Below are positions 44,491-52,952 of a stretch of 64,000 bases of DNA, piece after piece; position 1 is the first letter of the stretch, and each line of letters begins with the position of its first letter. Location of the stretch: the NCBI RefSeq assembly GCF_963422335.1, contig NZ_OY729424.1:1364001-1428000 (forward strand). The letters are read 5' to 3'. This DNA comes from an uncultured Roseateles sp. Lineage in GTDB: Bacteria; Pseudomonadota; Gammaproteobacteria; Burkholderiales; Burkholderiaceae_C. A program made the translations under genes and the position numbers. Below the pieces are notes generated by a model. That model worked only from the letters and a program-made list of their open reading frames with translations. It searched no databases and had not been told where the DNA came from.

Positions 44491-45486
44491 ATGTGGATAG
44501 GAACCTTGTTTGCCCTCGCCGCCGGTCTGATGTGGGGGCTCGTCTTTGTCGCCCCCCTGATGCTGCCCGACTACCCGGCGGCCCTGCTGTCCTTCGGCCG
44601 CTACCTGGCCTTCGGCCTGATCGCCCTGCCGCTGGGCTGGCTGGATCGCAAGAATCTGGCCGGCTTCGAGCGCGGCGACTGGCTGGAGGCGCTGAAGCTG
44701 TCGGCCATAGGCAATGTGCTGTACTACCTGTGCCTGGCCGCGGCCATCCAGCGCGCCGGCGGGCCGCTGCCGACGATGATCATTGGCACCCTGCCGGTGG
44801 TGATCGCGATCTGCTCCAACCTGCGTGACGCCAGGCGCGACGGCCGCCTGCCCTGGGGCCGGCTGGCGCCCTCGCTGGCCCTGATCGCCGCCGGCATCGC
44901 CTGCGTCAACCAAGTCGAGCTGGCGCATCTGCGCGCGCAGACCGATGTCGATCTGGGCCGCTATGCCAGCGGTGCGCTGCTGGCCCTGGTGGCCGTGGCC
45001 TGCTGGACCTGGTACCCGATGCGCAATGCCGACTGGCTGCGCACCCATGCCCAGCGCAGCCCGCGCAGCTGGGCCACGGCCCAGGGCCTGATGACCTTGC
45101 CGCTGGCACTGACCGGCTATCTGGCGTTGTGGCTGTGGAGCGCCCTCGTCGGCACCCAGCCCTGGTCGGCCGACGCCGCCTTTGCGATGCCGCTGGGCCC
45201 GCGCCCGCTGCCGTTCGTGGGCCTGATGCTGGCCATAGGCCTGTTCGCCTCCTGGCTGGGCACGCTGTGCTGGAACGAGGCCAGCCAGCGCCTGCCGACC
45301 GCCCTGGTCGGCCAGCTGATCGTGTTCGAGACGCTGGCCGCGCTGGCCTATGCCTTCCTGTTGCGCGGCCAGAGCCCGGCGCCGCTGACGCTGCTGGGCA
45401 TAGGCCTGCTGGTGGCCGGTGTGATGTGGGCGCTGCGCATCAAACCGGTGGCGGCCGAGGTGGAGGCCGCCGGCGGCGCGCATTGA
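44491..45486 (+). CDS. DMT/EamA-family transporter
   Basis: A 331-residue inner-membrane protein with about ten hydrophobic helices in two EamA-like halves (ALAAGLMWGLVFVAPLMLPD; LVGQLIVFETLAALAYAFLL). Members export amino acids, metabolites or drugs. It lies in the same orientation 14 bp after an AraC regulator; this pairing resembles LysE/EamA-type exporter units under local control. Substrate unknown. Confidence 0.9.
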   Translation: MWIGTLFALAAGLMWGLVFVAPLMLPDYPAALLSFGRYLAFGLIALPLGWLDRKNLAGFERGDWLEALKLSAIGNVLYYLCLAAAIQRAGGPLPTMIIGTLPVVIAICSNLRDARRDGRLPWGRLAPSLALIAAGIACVNQVELAHLRAQTDVDLGRYASGALLALVAVACWTWYPMRNADWLRTHAQRSPRSWATAQGLMTLPLALTGYLALWLWSALVGTQPWSADAAFAMPLGPRPLPFVGLMLAIGLFASWLGTLCWNEASQRLPTALVGQLIVFETLAALAYAFLLRGQSPAPLTLLGIGLLVAGVMWALRIKPVAAEVEAAGGAH

Positions 45487-45596
45487 TGCCAATTTCTAGC
45501 CTCTGAAATGTGATCACCGGGCTGCGGCACGGGTAAAGTCGCGCTGGCGGCCACACGGCCGCGACAACGCCACAGAGCGTTTCTCAGGGAGAGATC

Positions 45597-47207
45597 ATGA
45601 TGAAGCAAGACATGGCCTGCGCCAGGGCGCGCAGCGGCTGGCCTGTGGCGTTGGCGCTGAGCCTGATTTTGGTGGCCTGTGGCGGTGGCGAGGCGGGCAC
45701 CCCTATCTTCGGTCAGTCGGCCCAGCGGCCGGAGCCGGTGCAGCCGGCGCCGCCGATCCAGCCCGATGCCCTGCCGGCCAGCATCACGCTGGCCCAGCAG
45801 TGCGCGCCCGACAACCCCCATGCCGATGCCGCCAACCGCAGCGGCAGCCTGAGCCGCGAAAAGCTCTGGCTGAGGGCCTATTTCGATGAGGCCTATCTGT
45901 GGCGTGACCAGGTGCCCTACGTCAACGCCGATGCCTATGTCAGCAGCGATGTGCCGGCCGCGCTGGACGCCTATTTCCAGGCGCTGAAGACGCCCCAGGT
46001 GACACCCTCGGGCGCGCGCCGCGACCAGTTCAGCTTCACCTACCCGACCCACGACTGGGAGCTTCTGTCTCGCGTCGGCGTTTCGCTGGGCTATGGCCTG
46101 GAGTGGACGCAGACCGCCAGCGGAAGCGCGCGACGGCTGCGCATCGCCTATGTCGAGCCGGTGGGGCCGGCGGCCCAGGCCGGGCTGCAGCGCGGTGATG
46201 AGCTGCTCAGCGTCGACGGAGTCAACGCGAATGCCGGTGATGCGGCGGGCGTTGATAGGCTGAATGCGGCGCTCTATCCGGCCACGGCCAACGAATTGCA
46301 TGGCTTTGTTTTCCAGCGTCTCGCCGGCGGCCAGCTGAGCGTCAGCCTGGGCAGCACCGCCAGCGCCAAGCAGCCGGTGCTGATGCGCCAGGTCTTCACC
46401 GCGGCCGATGGCCAGAAGGTCGGCCATATGGTGTTCAACGACCACATCGCCCCGGCCGAGGCCCAGCTGATCGAGGCGGTGACGTTCTTCAAGCAGCAGG
46501 CGGTGACCGATCTGGTGCTGGATCTGCGCTACAACGGTGGCGGCTTTCTCTACCTCGCCAGCCAGCTGGCCTACATGATCGCGGGCCCCGAACGCAGCCA
46601 GGGCAAGGTGTTCGAGCAGCTCAGCTACAACAGCCGCCGACAGGCCGACACCCAAAGCGCCGACGCCCGCACGCCGTTCTTCAACACTTCCTGCCTGCTG
46701 GTCGGCGACAGCTGCACATCGGAGCGGCCGCTGCCCAGCCTGGGCCTGAAGCGGGTCTATGTGCTGAGCCAGTCCGGCACCTGCTCAGCCAGCGAGTCCA
46801 TCATCAATGGTCTGCGCGGCGTCGGCGTCGAGGTGCTGCTGATCGGCGGGCGCAGCTGCGGCAAGCCCTATGGCTTCAGCGGCAAGAGCAACTGCGGCAT
46901 GTCCTATTTTCCGATCGAGTTCGTCGGCGTCAACGCCAAGGGCTATGGCGACTATGCCGACGGCTTCGTGCCCGCTGGCAGCGGCGGCAACGGCGTGCCG
47001 GGCTGCCAGGTGGCCGATGACCTGCAGCATGCGCTGGGCGATCCGCAGGAGGCCATGCTGGCCGCGGCGCTGGTGCACCGCGTCAGCGGGCAGTGCCCGC
47101 CGCGCAGCCTGGCGCAGGCGCAGTCGGCACCGGGCGTGAGCGATGGCTCTGGCTGGGAGTTGAAGCGGTCACCGCTGCGCAGCAACCGATTCCTGCTGCC
47201 GCGGTGA
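45597..47207 (+). CDS. S41-family (C-terminal-processing-like) peptidase, lipoprotein
   Basis: A 536-residue exported lipoprotein: signal ALALSLILVACGGG with lipobox VAC, a PDZ domain (VEPVGPAAQAGLQRGDELLSVDGV, near 180-210) and an S41 peptidase domain. DLVLDLRYNGGG is the family strand; the nucleophile Ser is expected in GTCSASESIING and the general-base Lys in SCGKPYGF. AGGGAGAG precedes the doubled ATG. It probably degrades or processes periplasmic proteins. Two extra Cys pairs suggest disulfides. Confidence 0.9.
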   Translation: MMKQDMACARARSGWPVALALSLILVACGGGEAGTPIFGQSAQRPEPVQPAPPIQPDALPASITLAQQCAPDNPHADAANRSGSLSREKLWLRAYFDEAYLWRDQVPYVNADAYVSSDVPAALDAYFQALKTPQVTPSGARRDQFSFTYPTHDWELLSRVGVSLGYGLEWTQTASGSARRLRIAYVEPVGPAAQAGLQRGDELLSVDGVNANAGDAAGVDRLNAALYPATANELHGFVFQRLAGGQLSVSLGSTASAKQPVLMRQVFTAADGQKVGHMVFNDHIAPAEAQLIEAVTFFKQQAVTDLVLDLRYNGGGFLYLASQLAYMIAGPERSQGKVFEQLSYNSRRQADTQSADARTPFFNTSCLLVGDSCTSERPLPSLGLKRVYVLSQSGTCSASESIINGLRGVGVEVLLIGGRSCGKPYGFSGKSNCGMSYFPIEFVGVNAKGYGDYADGFVPAGSGGNGVPGCQVADDLQHALGDPQEAMLAAALVHRVSGQCPPRSLAQAQSAPGVSDGSGWELKRSPLRSNRFLLPR

Positions 47208-47212
47208 GGCTG

Positions 47213-47237
47213 GGGTCTGGCCGGGAGGCCGACCCCG
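47213..47237. terminator. Hairpin between convergent S41 peptidase and H1-like genes
   Basis: GGGGTC-t-GGCC-ggga-GGCC-GACCCC forms a 10-bp stem with one bulge. It lies in the 36-bp gap between two convergent genes and could stop transcription from both sides, though no T-run is present. Confidence 0.5.
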
Positions 47238-47243
47238 CAGCCA

Positions 47244-47960
47244 TCAGCTGCCTTTCTTCGGGCGGCCGGCCTTCAGCTGCAGCAGCGAGTCCAGGGTGGA
47301 GCGCAACTGCTTGTCGCCCATGGCGGCCAGCGATTGCAGGCCGGCGCGCAGCAACTCGCTCTTCTTGGTCGAGCGCTGGAAGCTCATGGCACGGTCCTTC
47401 AGGCGGTCGATCAGTTCGAAGTCGATGCGCGGCATCGTGAAGCTGTCACGCACCAGCTTCAGCTTGGCCTTGGCTTCGTCCTGGAAGCTGGGCTTGGCGA
47501 CCGGCTTGGCCTTGGCTTTCGGGGCCGCTTTGGCGGCCGGCTTAGCGACCGGCTTCGCTGCGGCCTTCTTCACGGCGGGCTTGACCACCGGCTTGGCGAC
47601 CGATTTCGCGGCAGGCTTGGCCGCTGCCTTCTTGGCGACAGGCTTGGCCACCACGGCGGCCTTGACGGCCTTCTTCGCCGCAGGCTTGGGGGCGGGCTTG
47701 GCGGCTGCCTTGGGTGCGGCGGCCGGCTTGGCGGCGACAGCCTTCTTTGCCGCAGGCTTGGCGGCGGGCTTGACCGCGGCCTTCACAGCAGGCTTCGCAA
47801 CCGGCTTGGTCTCGACCTTGACTTCGACCTTGGCGGCCGGCTTCTTCTTTGCAGCGGGCTTGGCTGCGGGCTTGGCAACGGCCGGTGCTGCCGCTGGCGC
47901 TTCGCTGACTGCGGGTTGGGCGGTCGTGGCCTCGGTGGCCGGGGTATTGGTGTTTGCCAT
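47244..47960 (-). CDS. Histone H1-like Ala/Lys/Pro-rich protein with C-terminal RHH-like domain
   Basis: A 238-residue basic protein. Residues about 20-155 are AlgP/histone-H1-like repeats of the type KPAAKKA/KPVAKPA. The last 80 residues form a different, folded segment: FTMPRIDFELIDRLKDRA then KKSELLRAGLQSLAAM. This strand-helix-helix pattern recalls a ribbon-helix-helix DNA-binding fold. It should bind DNA or compact the nucleoid; some burkholderial relatives also touch PHA granules. GAGGA precedes the ATG, and a 20-bp palindrome lies just upstream. The long antisense frames are by-products of the repeat composition. Confidence 0.88.
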   Translation of the reverse strand: MANTNTPATEATTAQPAVSEAPAAAPAVAKPAAKPAAKKKPAAKVEVKVETKPVAKPAVKAAVKPAAKPAAKKAVAAKPAAAPKAAAKPAPKPAAKKAVKAAVVAKPVAKKAAAKPAAKSVAKPVVKPAVKKAAAKPVAKPAAKAAPKAKAKPVAKPSFQDEAKAKLKLVRDSFTMPRIDFELIDRLKDRAMSFQRSTKKSELLRAGLQSLAAMGDKQLRSTLDSLLQLKAGRPKKGS

Positions 47961-47976
47961 GGTGCGTCCTCGTGAA

Positions 47977-47996
47977 TAAATCGTATAAACGATTTA
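47977..47996. promoter_or_regulatory. 20-bp palindrome upstream of the H1-like gene
   Basis: TAAATCGT-ATAA-ACGATTTA is a perfect 8-bp inverted repeat with a four-base centre, 16 bp from the start codon in an AT-rich pocket. The spacing suits an operator overlapping the promoter. Since the gene product ends in a ribbon-helix-helix-like segment, self-binding is a reasonable but untested idea. Confidence 0.5.
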
Positions 47997-48039
47997 CACC
48001 ATATCACGAGTGTGCTGCGCAGGCCAGCGGGCGGCGAGT

Positions 48040-48657
48040 CTAGAGTTTCGGAATCCTGATCCGGCTGACCATCAGCGAGCCGGAGATTGCGAACATCAGC
48101 ACCAGCGGGTGCAGCCGGAAGCCGCCGATGTGCAGCACGCCGAACCACAGCTGTTCGCCCAGGGCGCCCTGCCAGGCCGCCAGGGCCAGCACCATCACCA
48201 GGCCCAACGAGGTGGGAATGGGCGTGCCCTCGAAGTACTTGACCTTGCCGTCGTCGCCGGCCAGCGACTCGGCGGTGACGTTGTAGCGCGCCAGCCTTGA
48301 GACGCCGCAGGCAACGAAGAACACCAGGATGATGCGGTCGTACAGGCCCTGCATGCCGCAGCCGTAGGCAATCGCGGCCGGTGCCACGCCGAAGGAGATC
48401 ACGTCGGCCAGCGAGTCCAGCTCGCGGCCCATGGCCGAGCTTTGCTGGCGCCAGCGAGCGATGCGGCCGTCAAGCACATCGAACACCAGCGCCACCGGTA
48501 TCAGCGCGCAGGCGAAGTAGATGTGCTTCACGTCGCGCGTCTGCAGATAGGACATCACCGCGAACAGCGCGCCCACGCCGCAAAAGGCATTGGCCAGGGT
48601 GAACCAGTCGGCGAGATGGAACTCGCGGATCATCGAAAAGGGCTTGGGTCGATTCAT
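48040..48657 (-). CDS. pssA: CDP-diacylglycerol--serine O-phosphatidyltransferase
   Basis: A 205-residue multi-pass membrane enzyme making phosphatidylserine from CDP-diacylglycerol and L-serine, the first step to phosphatidylethanolamine. The CDP-alcohol phosphatidyltransferase motif is intact: DGRIARWRQQS followed by MGRELDSLADVISFG (DGxxAR..G...D...D). A short FCGVGALFAVM start segment and the C-terminal helices fit type II PssA. The first ATG at 48657 gives MNRPKPFSMIREFHLADWF; the internal Met nine codons on is possible. Confidence 0.9.
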   Translation of the reverse strand: MNRPKPFSMIREFHLADWFTLANAFCGVGALFAVMSYLQTRDVKHIYFACALIPVALVFDVLDGRIARWRQQSSAMGRELDSLADVISFGVAPAAIAYGCGMQGLYDRIILVFFVACGVSRLARYNVTAESLAGDDGKVKYFEGTPIPTSLGLVMVLALAAWQGALGEQLWFGVLHIGGFRLHPLVLMFAISGSLMVSRIRIPKL

Positions 48658-48691
48658 GGTGGCAAGGATAGTCCAGGCGGCTGCGCCGCGC

Positions 48692-50350
48692 CTATCTGAC
48701 GGCCGCCGGCAGCGGCAGTGGCCGGCCCTCGGACTGGGCCGGGTCGCGCTGGCCGAGCAGCCGGCTCAGTGTCGGCGCGATATCGACCACCTCGACGCGG
48801 GAGTTGACCTGGCCCTGGCCGACCCAGCGCGGGCCGTAGCTCAGGATGGGCACGTGGGTGTCGGTGGCATAGGGCGTGCCATGCGAGGTACCGGCCGTGC
48901 GCGAGCTGATCAGCCAGTGCGGTTTCATCACCAGCTGCAGCGAGCTGGCGATGTCCGGGTGCCAGGACTTGCGCATGGCCGCCAGATAGGGCGTGCTCAC
49001 GTCTGCGCTCAGGTACTGCTCGCGGGTGAACACATCGGCAATGCCATCGACCTGCAACAGCAGGGCCTTGGCCTGCCTGTCGACGGCGGCCGGATCGAGC
49101 TTCCTGGCGGCGATCAGCCTGGCGTCCAGCAGGATGCCGCCGCCCGAGCCGCCCAGCACCCACTTGCCTTCGCCGAATTGCTGGCTCAGGCCGGTGTTCA
49201 GCCAGGTCAGGGTCTGGCCGAGGTTCAGGCGGCCGGCACTCAGGCCCTGGCTTGCGCTCCACTCCGGCGTGTCGATGAAGCCATGGTCGGCGGTCAGCAT
49301 GGCGAGGTAGTTGCCGGCACCGACCTTGGTGTCCAGATAGCGGAAGAAGGCCTGCAGCTGCAGGTCCAGCTGCAGCAGGTGGTCGTGGGACAGGCGCGAC
49401 TCGGGGCCGTAGGCGTGGTTGACGCGGTCGTGGGTGGACAGGCTGACCGACAGGATGTCGGGGCTGTCGTCCTGACCCAGGGCCTCGCCCTCGATGGCGG
49501 CGCGCGCAAAGGCCAGGGTCAGCGCATCGCCGAAAGGCGAGCTCATCAGGTTGCTGTAGAACAGCGGATCGGGCTTGCTGCTCTTCTCGCCTATCACCGC
49601 CGGCAGGCGGTTGCCATTGCCGCCGTCTTGCTGCCAGGTCTGGCCATCGGGCACCGAGCGGGCGTAGGCGGGCGCGGGCAGCAGCGGCGTCCAGCTCTGC
49701 TTGAAATAGCTGTCTGCCGGCCTGGCCGCATTGAAGGCCTTGACCCACTGCGGATGGCTGGGCATGTAGTAGGTGCTGGAGGCGAAGGCGCCGCTGTCCT
49801 GCATATACATATAGGCCGTGCCCACCTTGCCCGCGGGCAGGATGGCGCCGCGGTCCTTGCCCGAGATGGCGATCACCTTGGCCGCCGGTTGCCGGCCGCG
49901 CAGCACGTCGCCCACGGATTCCGCGAGCAGGTTCCTGGGGCTGGTGCCGGCCAGCGGCGCGGTCTTGTGCTCCAGGTACTGGTGCGCGCTGTCGCTGGTG
50001 CAGTAGACCGCCTCACCGGTCAGCGGGTCGCGCCAGTCGTTGCTGATGATGCCGCTGCGGTGGGGGTAGGCGCCGGTCAGCATGGTGGCATGGCCGGGTG
50101 CCGTGAGCGTGTGGCCGTGGCCGTAGTGGGCGTCGGCAAACCAGGTGCCACGATCGAGGAAGCGTCTGAAGCCATCGGGCGCCAGCTGGTCGCGGTAGCC
50201 GGTCACCTGGCGCATCGGCAGTCCGTCGATGACGATGAAGACGATCAGCTTCGGCGGTGGTGGTGCGGCCACCGGCGCCGTGCCGCAGCCGGCCAGAATA
50301 CCCACAAAGGCGGTGGCCAGCAGGCCGAGTCGGAACAGGGACGGATTCAT
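48692..50350 (-). CDS. Alkaline-phosphatase-superfamily lipoprotein (PafA-like)
   Basis: A 552-residue exported protein: signal LGLLATAFVGILAGC with lipobox LAGC. The metal-binding fold of the alkaline phosphatase superfamily is visible: FIVIDGLPM (metal Asp), nucleophile Thr in HTLTAPGHATMLTG, STHDRVNHAYG and LTADHGFIDTP (Asp/His ligands). The Thr nucleophile and order match PafA-like phosphate-irrepressible phosphatases or related phosphodiesterases. The ATG at 50350 is chosen for the signal; upstream translation adds 13 uncharacteristic residues, and no strong ribosome-binding site is seen. Confidence 0.88.
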   Translation of the reverse strand: MNPSLFRLGLLATAFVGILAGCGTAPVAAPPPPKLIVFIVIDGLPMRQVTGYRDQLAPDGFRRFLDRGTWFADAHYGHGHTLTAPGHATMLTGAYPHRSGIISNDWRDPLTGEAVYCTSDSAHQYLEHKTAPLAGTSPRNLLAESVGDVLRGRQPAAKVIAISGKDRGAILPAGKVGTAYMYMQDSGAFASSTYYMPSHPQWVKAFNAARPADSYFKQSWTPLLPAPAYARSVPDGQTWQQDGGNGNRLPAVIGEKSSKPDPLFYSNLMSSPFGDALTLAFARAAIEGEALGQDDSPDILSVSLSTHDRVNHAYGPESRLSHDHLLQLDLQLQAFFRYLDTKVGAGNYLAMLTADHGFIDTPEWSASQGLSAGRLNLGQTLTWLNTGLSQQFGEGKWVLGGSGGGILLDARLIAARKLDPAAVDRQAKALLLQVDGIADVFTREQYLSADVSTPYLAAMRKSWHPDIASSLQLVMKPHWLISSRTAGTSHGTPYATDTHVPILSYGPRWVGQGQVNSRVEVVDIAPTLSRLLGQRDPAQSEGRPLPLPAAVR

Positions 50351-50429
50351 CGGGCGGGCGTTGATGGCAGGGGCGCCAGTGTGCCGCATGCCGGGCCGCG
50401 CAGGTCCGCGCGGGCCCGCAAGCCCTGGC

Positions 50430-51515
50430 CTACTGTGCGGCCACCAGCAGCTGCACGAACAGCTGGATGTGCATATTCGTGTCCGGGTTCACCGAGGTGA
50501 ACTCCAGGCCGGCGAAGAAGCCCTCGGCGTCCTGGCCGACCTTGACCACCTTGGCATAGATGTCCGAGGCGCGGTAGTCGACCAGGTGCAGGTCGAACTC
50601 GAGCTTGACGTCGGTGTGCACGTCCAGGCCATGGTCGAGCTCGACCAGCACACCGTGGTAGCCGATGTCGCGGATGCGGCCCTTGATCGCATAGGGCAGC
50701 ACGATCTTGTTCTGGATCGCATGCAGCACGCAGGGCAGCTTGACCTCGACGCGATGGCTGCGCCGGATTTCCTGGCGCGGCACGCGCAGGTCCAGCGACG
50801 GTATGGCCAGCAGCTCGCGCAGGCGCACGACCTGGGCCTTGCCCTTGACGAAGACCTCCATCGGCTCGCTGACCTCGATGTAATCGGCGCAGCGCTGGCA
50901 GGTGGTCTCGCTGATCAAGACCTGGCCGCGCAGGCTGAAGGCCTCGATGCGCGAGGCCAGATTGACCTCGTCGCCAATCACCGTGTATTCGGAATAGGCG
51001 GCCGAGCCGAACTTGCCGGCCATCACCGTGCCGGTGTTGATGCCTATGCCCATGTACAGCTCGGGCAGGCCCTCGTTCAGATGCTCGTCGTTCAGCGCAT
51101 GCATGGCCACCTGCATCTCGATGGCGCAGGCCAGCGCGCGCTTCACGTCATCGGCATGTTCCAGCGGCGCGCCGAACAGCACCATGATGGAGTCGCCCAT
51201 GAATTTGTCTATCGTGCCGTGATGGCGGAACACGATCTCGCTCATGCGGCCCAGACACCGGTTGAGCATGCTGATCACCACCCCCGCCGGCTGCGTGGCC
51301 GACATCGCGGTGAAGCCGCGCAGATCGGCCAGCACGATGGTCACCTCGCGGCGCACGAAGGAGAAGTCGCTGGCATCCAGCGGCTGCACGCCGCAGGCGC
51401 GGGCCACGGCGGCCTCCATGTCCATCGCGGCGGCATGGTCCAGCGGCGCGCCGGTTTCGCGCGCGATGATGGCCTGCAAATGCCGTACCGCTTCCTTGGC
51501 TGGGTCGTCTTTCAT
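50430..51515 (-). CDS. Class III adenylate/guanylate cyclase with C-terminal PilZ domain
   Basis: A 361-residue cytoplasmic protein. Residues about 55-240 are a class III nucleotide cyclase: metal Asp in IVLADLRGFTAMS and KFMGDSIMVLFG, and GIGINTGTVMAGKFGS with VIGDEVNLASRIE near the active site. Residues about 250-355 are PilZ-like: IRRSHRV gives RxxxR, and IRDIGYHGVLVEL stands where D/N-x-S-x-x-G is expected, with Gly for Ser. The arrangement suggests cyclic-nucleotide synthesis tuned by c-di-GMP. Its upstream gap contains TGACATATTGTGTCA-like symmetry near the start. Confidence 0.88.
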   Translation of the reverse strand: MKDDPAKEAVRHLQAIIARETGAPLDHAAAMDMEAAVARACGVQPLDASDFSFVRREVTIVLADLRGFTAMSATQPAGVVISMLNRCLGRMSEIVFRHHGTIDKFMGDSIMVLFGAPLEHADDVKRALACAIEMQVAMHALNDEHLNEGLPELYMGIGINTGTVMAGKFGSAAYSEYTVIGDEVNLASRIEAFSLRGQVLISETTCQRCADYIEVSEPMEVFVKGKAQVVRLRELLAIPSLDLRVPRQEIRRSHRVEVKLPCVLHAIQNKIVLPYAIKGRIRDIGYHGVLVELDHGLDVHTDVKLEFDLHLVDYRASDIYAKVVKVGQDAEGFFAGLEFTSVNPDTNMHIQLFVQLLVAAQ

Positions 51516-51618
51516 CCGGGTCCGGGGCGTGAGTGCCCGCTAGTGGGGCAAGTGACATATTGTGTCAGGCCTGTGTGACCGCGAGACTACCCATTCACCC
51601 GGGGGGCTGAGGCCGGAC

Positions 51619-51676
51619 ACAAGTAGTCCTGAGGACTGCTTGTGCCTGCCGAAGGCCAAGGCCTCCGCGCCTTGGC
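51619..51676. terminator. Two hairpins downstream of glcF
   Basis: GCCAAGGC (51655-51662) and GCCTTGGC (51669-51676) form a perfect 8-bp stem with loop CTCCGC. ACAAG-t-AGTCC-tga-GGACT-g-CTTGT (51619-51643) forms a second, 10-bp stem with one G-T pair. Both lie in the 177-bp gap between the end of glcF and the start region of the cyclase gene. They probably end the glc transcript, although no U-tract follows. Confidence 0.5.
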
Positions 51677-51692
51677 AGGCCTGTAGGGGCAC

Positions 51693-52940
51693 TCAATGCG
51701 ACAGAGCCTCGTCCAGCACCTCCACCCAGTGCAGCACCGGCGTCGTCGTGCCGCTTTGCAGATGCTGGATGCAGCCGATGTTGGCCGAGACTATGGCCTG
51801 GGGGTTGCTGGGCGTCAGCTGCGCCAGCTTGCGGTCGCGCAGCTGGTAGGCCAGCTCGGGCTGCAGCACCGAGTAGGTGCCGGCCGAGCCGCAGCACAGA
51901 TGGCTCTCGCTGGCCGCCAGGCGCACCTCGAAGCCCAGGGCCGCCAGATGCGTTTCGACGCCGCCGCGCAGCTGCTGGCCGTGCTGCAAGGTGCAGGGCG
52001 GGTGGAAGACCAGCTGCCTGCGCTTGATCTGGCTCAATTTGGGCTTCAGCCGGGGAGCGATGTCGGCCAGCAGCTCGCTGAGGTCGCGGGTCAGCGCGCT
52101 GATGCGCTGGGCCTTGTCGGCATAGGCCGGGTCATGGGCCAGGGCACGGCCGTAGTGTTTCACCGTCACGCCGCAGCCCGACGCATTCATCACGATGGCC
52201 TCGACCCGGCCCTGATCGGTCAGGCCCTGCACCAGCGGCCACCAGGCATCGATATTGCGGCGCATATCGGCCAGGCCGCCTTCGTGGTCGTTCAGATGCG
52301 AGCGGATGGCGCCGCAGCAGCCGGCGCCATCGGCCACCAGGGTCTGGATGCCGGCGGCGTCGAGCACGCGGGCGGTGGCGCTGTTGATGTTCGGTGCCAT
52401 CGCCGGCTGCACGCAGCCCAGCAGCATCAGCACCTTGCGCTCGTGGCGGCGGCTGGGCCAGCGGTGGGCGCTGGCATTGCTCTTGGCCGGCACCTTGTTC
52501 TTCAGGCTTTGCGGCAGCAGCGGCCGCACCAGCTGACCCAGCTTCATCGCCGGGCCGAACAGCGGCGAGGTCAGGCCTTCCTTCAGCAGCCAGCGCTGGG
52601 CACGCTCGGCGGCCGGCCGCTCGACCTTGTGCTCGACGATCTCGCGGCCGATGTCCAGCAGCTGGCCGTACTGCACGCCCGAGGGGCAGGTCGACTCGCA
52701 GTTGCGGCAGGTCAGGCAGCGGTCCAGATGCTGCTGCGTGCTGCGCGTGACTTCGGCGCCTTCGAGCACCTGCTTCATCAGATAGATGCGGCCGCGCGGG
52801 CCGTCGAGCTCGTCGCCCAGCAGCTGGTAGGTCGGGCAGGTGGCGGTGCAGAAGCCGCAGTGCACGCAGTTGCGCAGAATGCCTTCAGCGGCCTGGCCTT
52901 CGCGCGTGCCCTGGAACTCGGGCGAGAGAGTGGTTTGCAT
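51693..52940 (-). CDS. glcF: Glycolate oxidase iron-sulfur subunit
   Basis: A 415-residue subunit carrying two 4Fe-4S clusters: NCVHCGFCTATCPTY and RCLTCRNCESTCPSG near the N-terminus. Two CCG-type domains follow (SGCGVTVKHYG; HPPCTLQHGQQL and LCCGSAG) that contact flavin subunits and quinone. With GlcD and GlcE it oxidises glycolate to glyoxylate. It is the last gene of the leftward marR-glcDEF unit, 12 bp after glcE. Confidence 0.95.
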   Translation of the reverse strand: MQTTLSPEFQGTREGQAAEGILRNCVHCGFCTATCPTYQLLGDELDGPRGRIYLMKQVLEGAEVTRSTQQHLDRCLTCRNCESTCPSGVQYGQLLDIGREIVEHKVERPAAERAQRWLLKEGLTSPLFGPAMKLGQLVRPLLPQSLKNKVPAKSNASAHRWPSRRHERKVLMLLGCVQPAMAPNINSATARVLDAAGIQTLVADGAGCCGAIRSHLNDHEGGLADMRRNIDAWWPLVQGLTDQGRVEAIVMNASGCGVTVKHYGRALAHDPAYADKAQRISALTRDLSELLADIAPRLKPKLSQIKRRQLVFHPPCTLQHGQQLRGGVETHLAALGFEVRLAASESHLCCGSAGTYSVLQPELAYQLRDRKLAQLTPSNPQAIVSANIGCIQHLQSGTTTPVLHWVEVLDEALSH

Positions 52941-52952
52941 GGAGTGCCAGGA

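Noticed and set aside
47296..47979. Two long + strand frames opposite the H1-like gene
   Set aside because: They are leucine/glycine or alanine/glycine repeats created by reading the Ala/Lys/Pro-repeat gene backwards.
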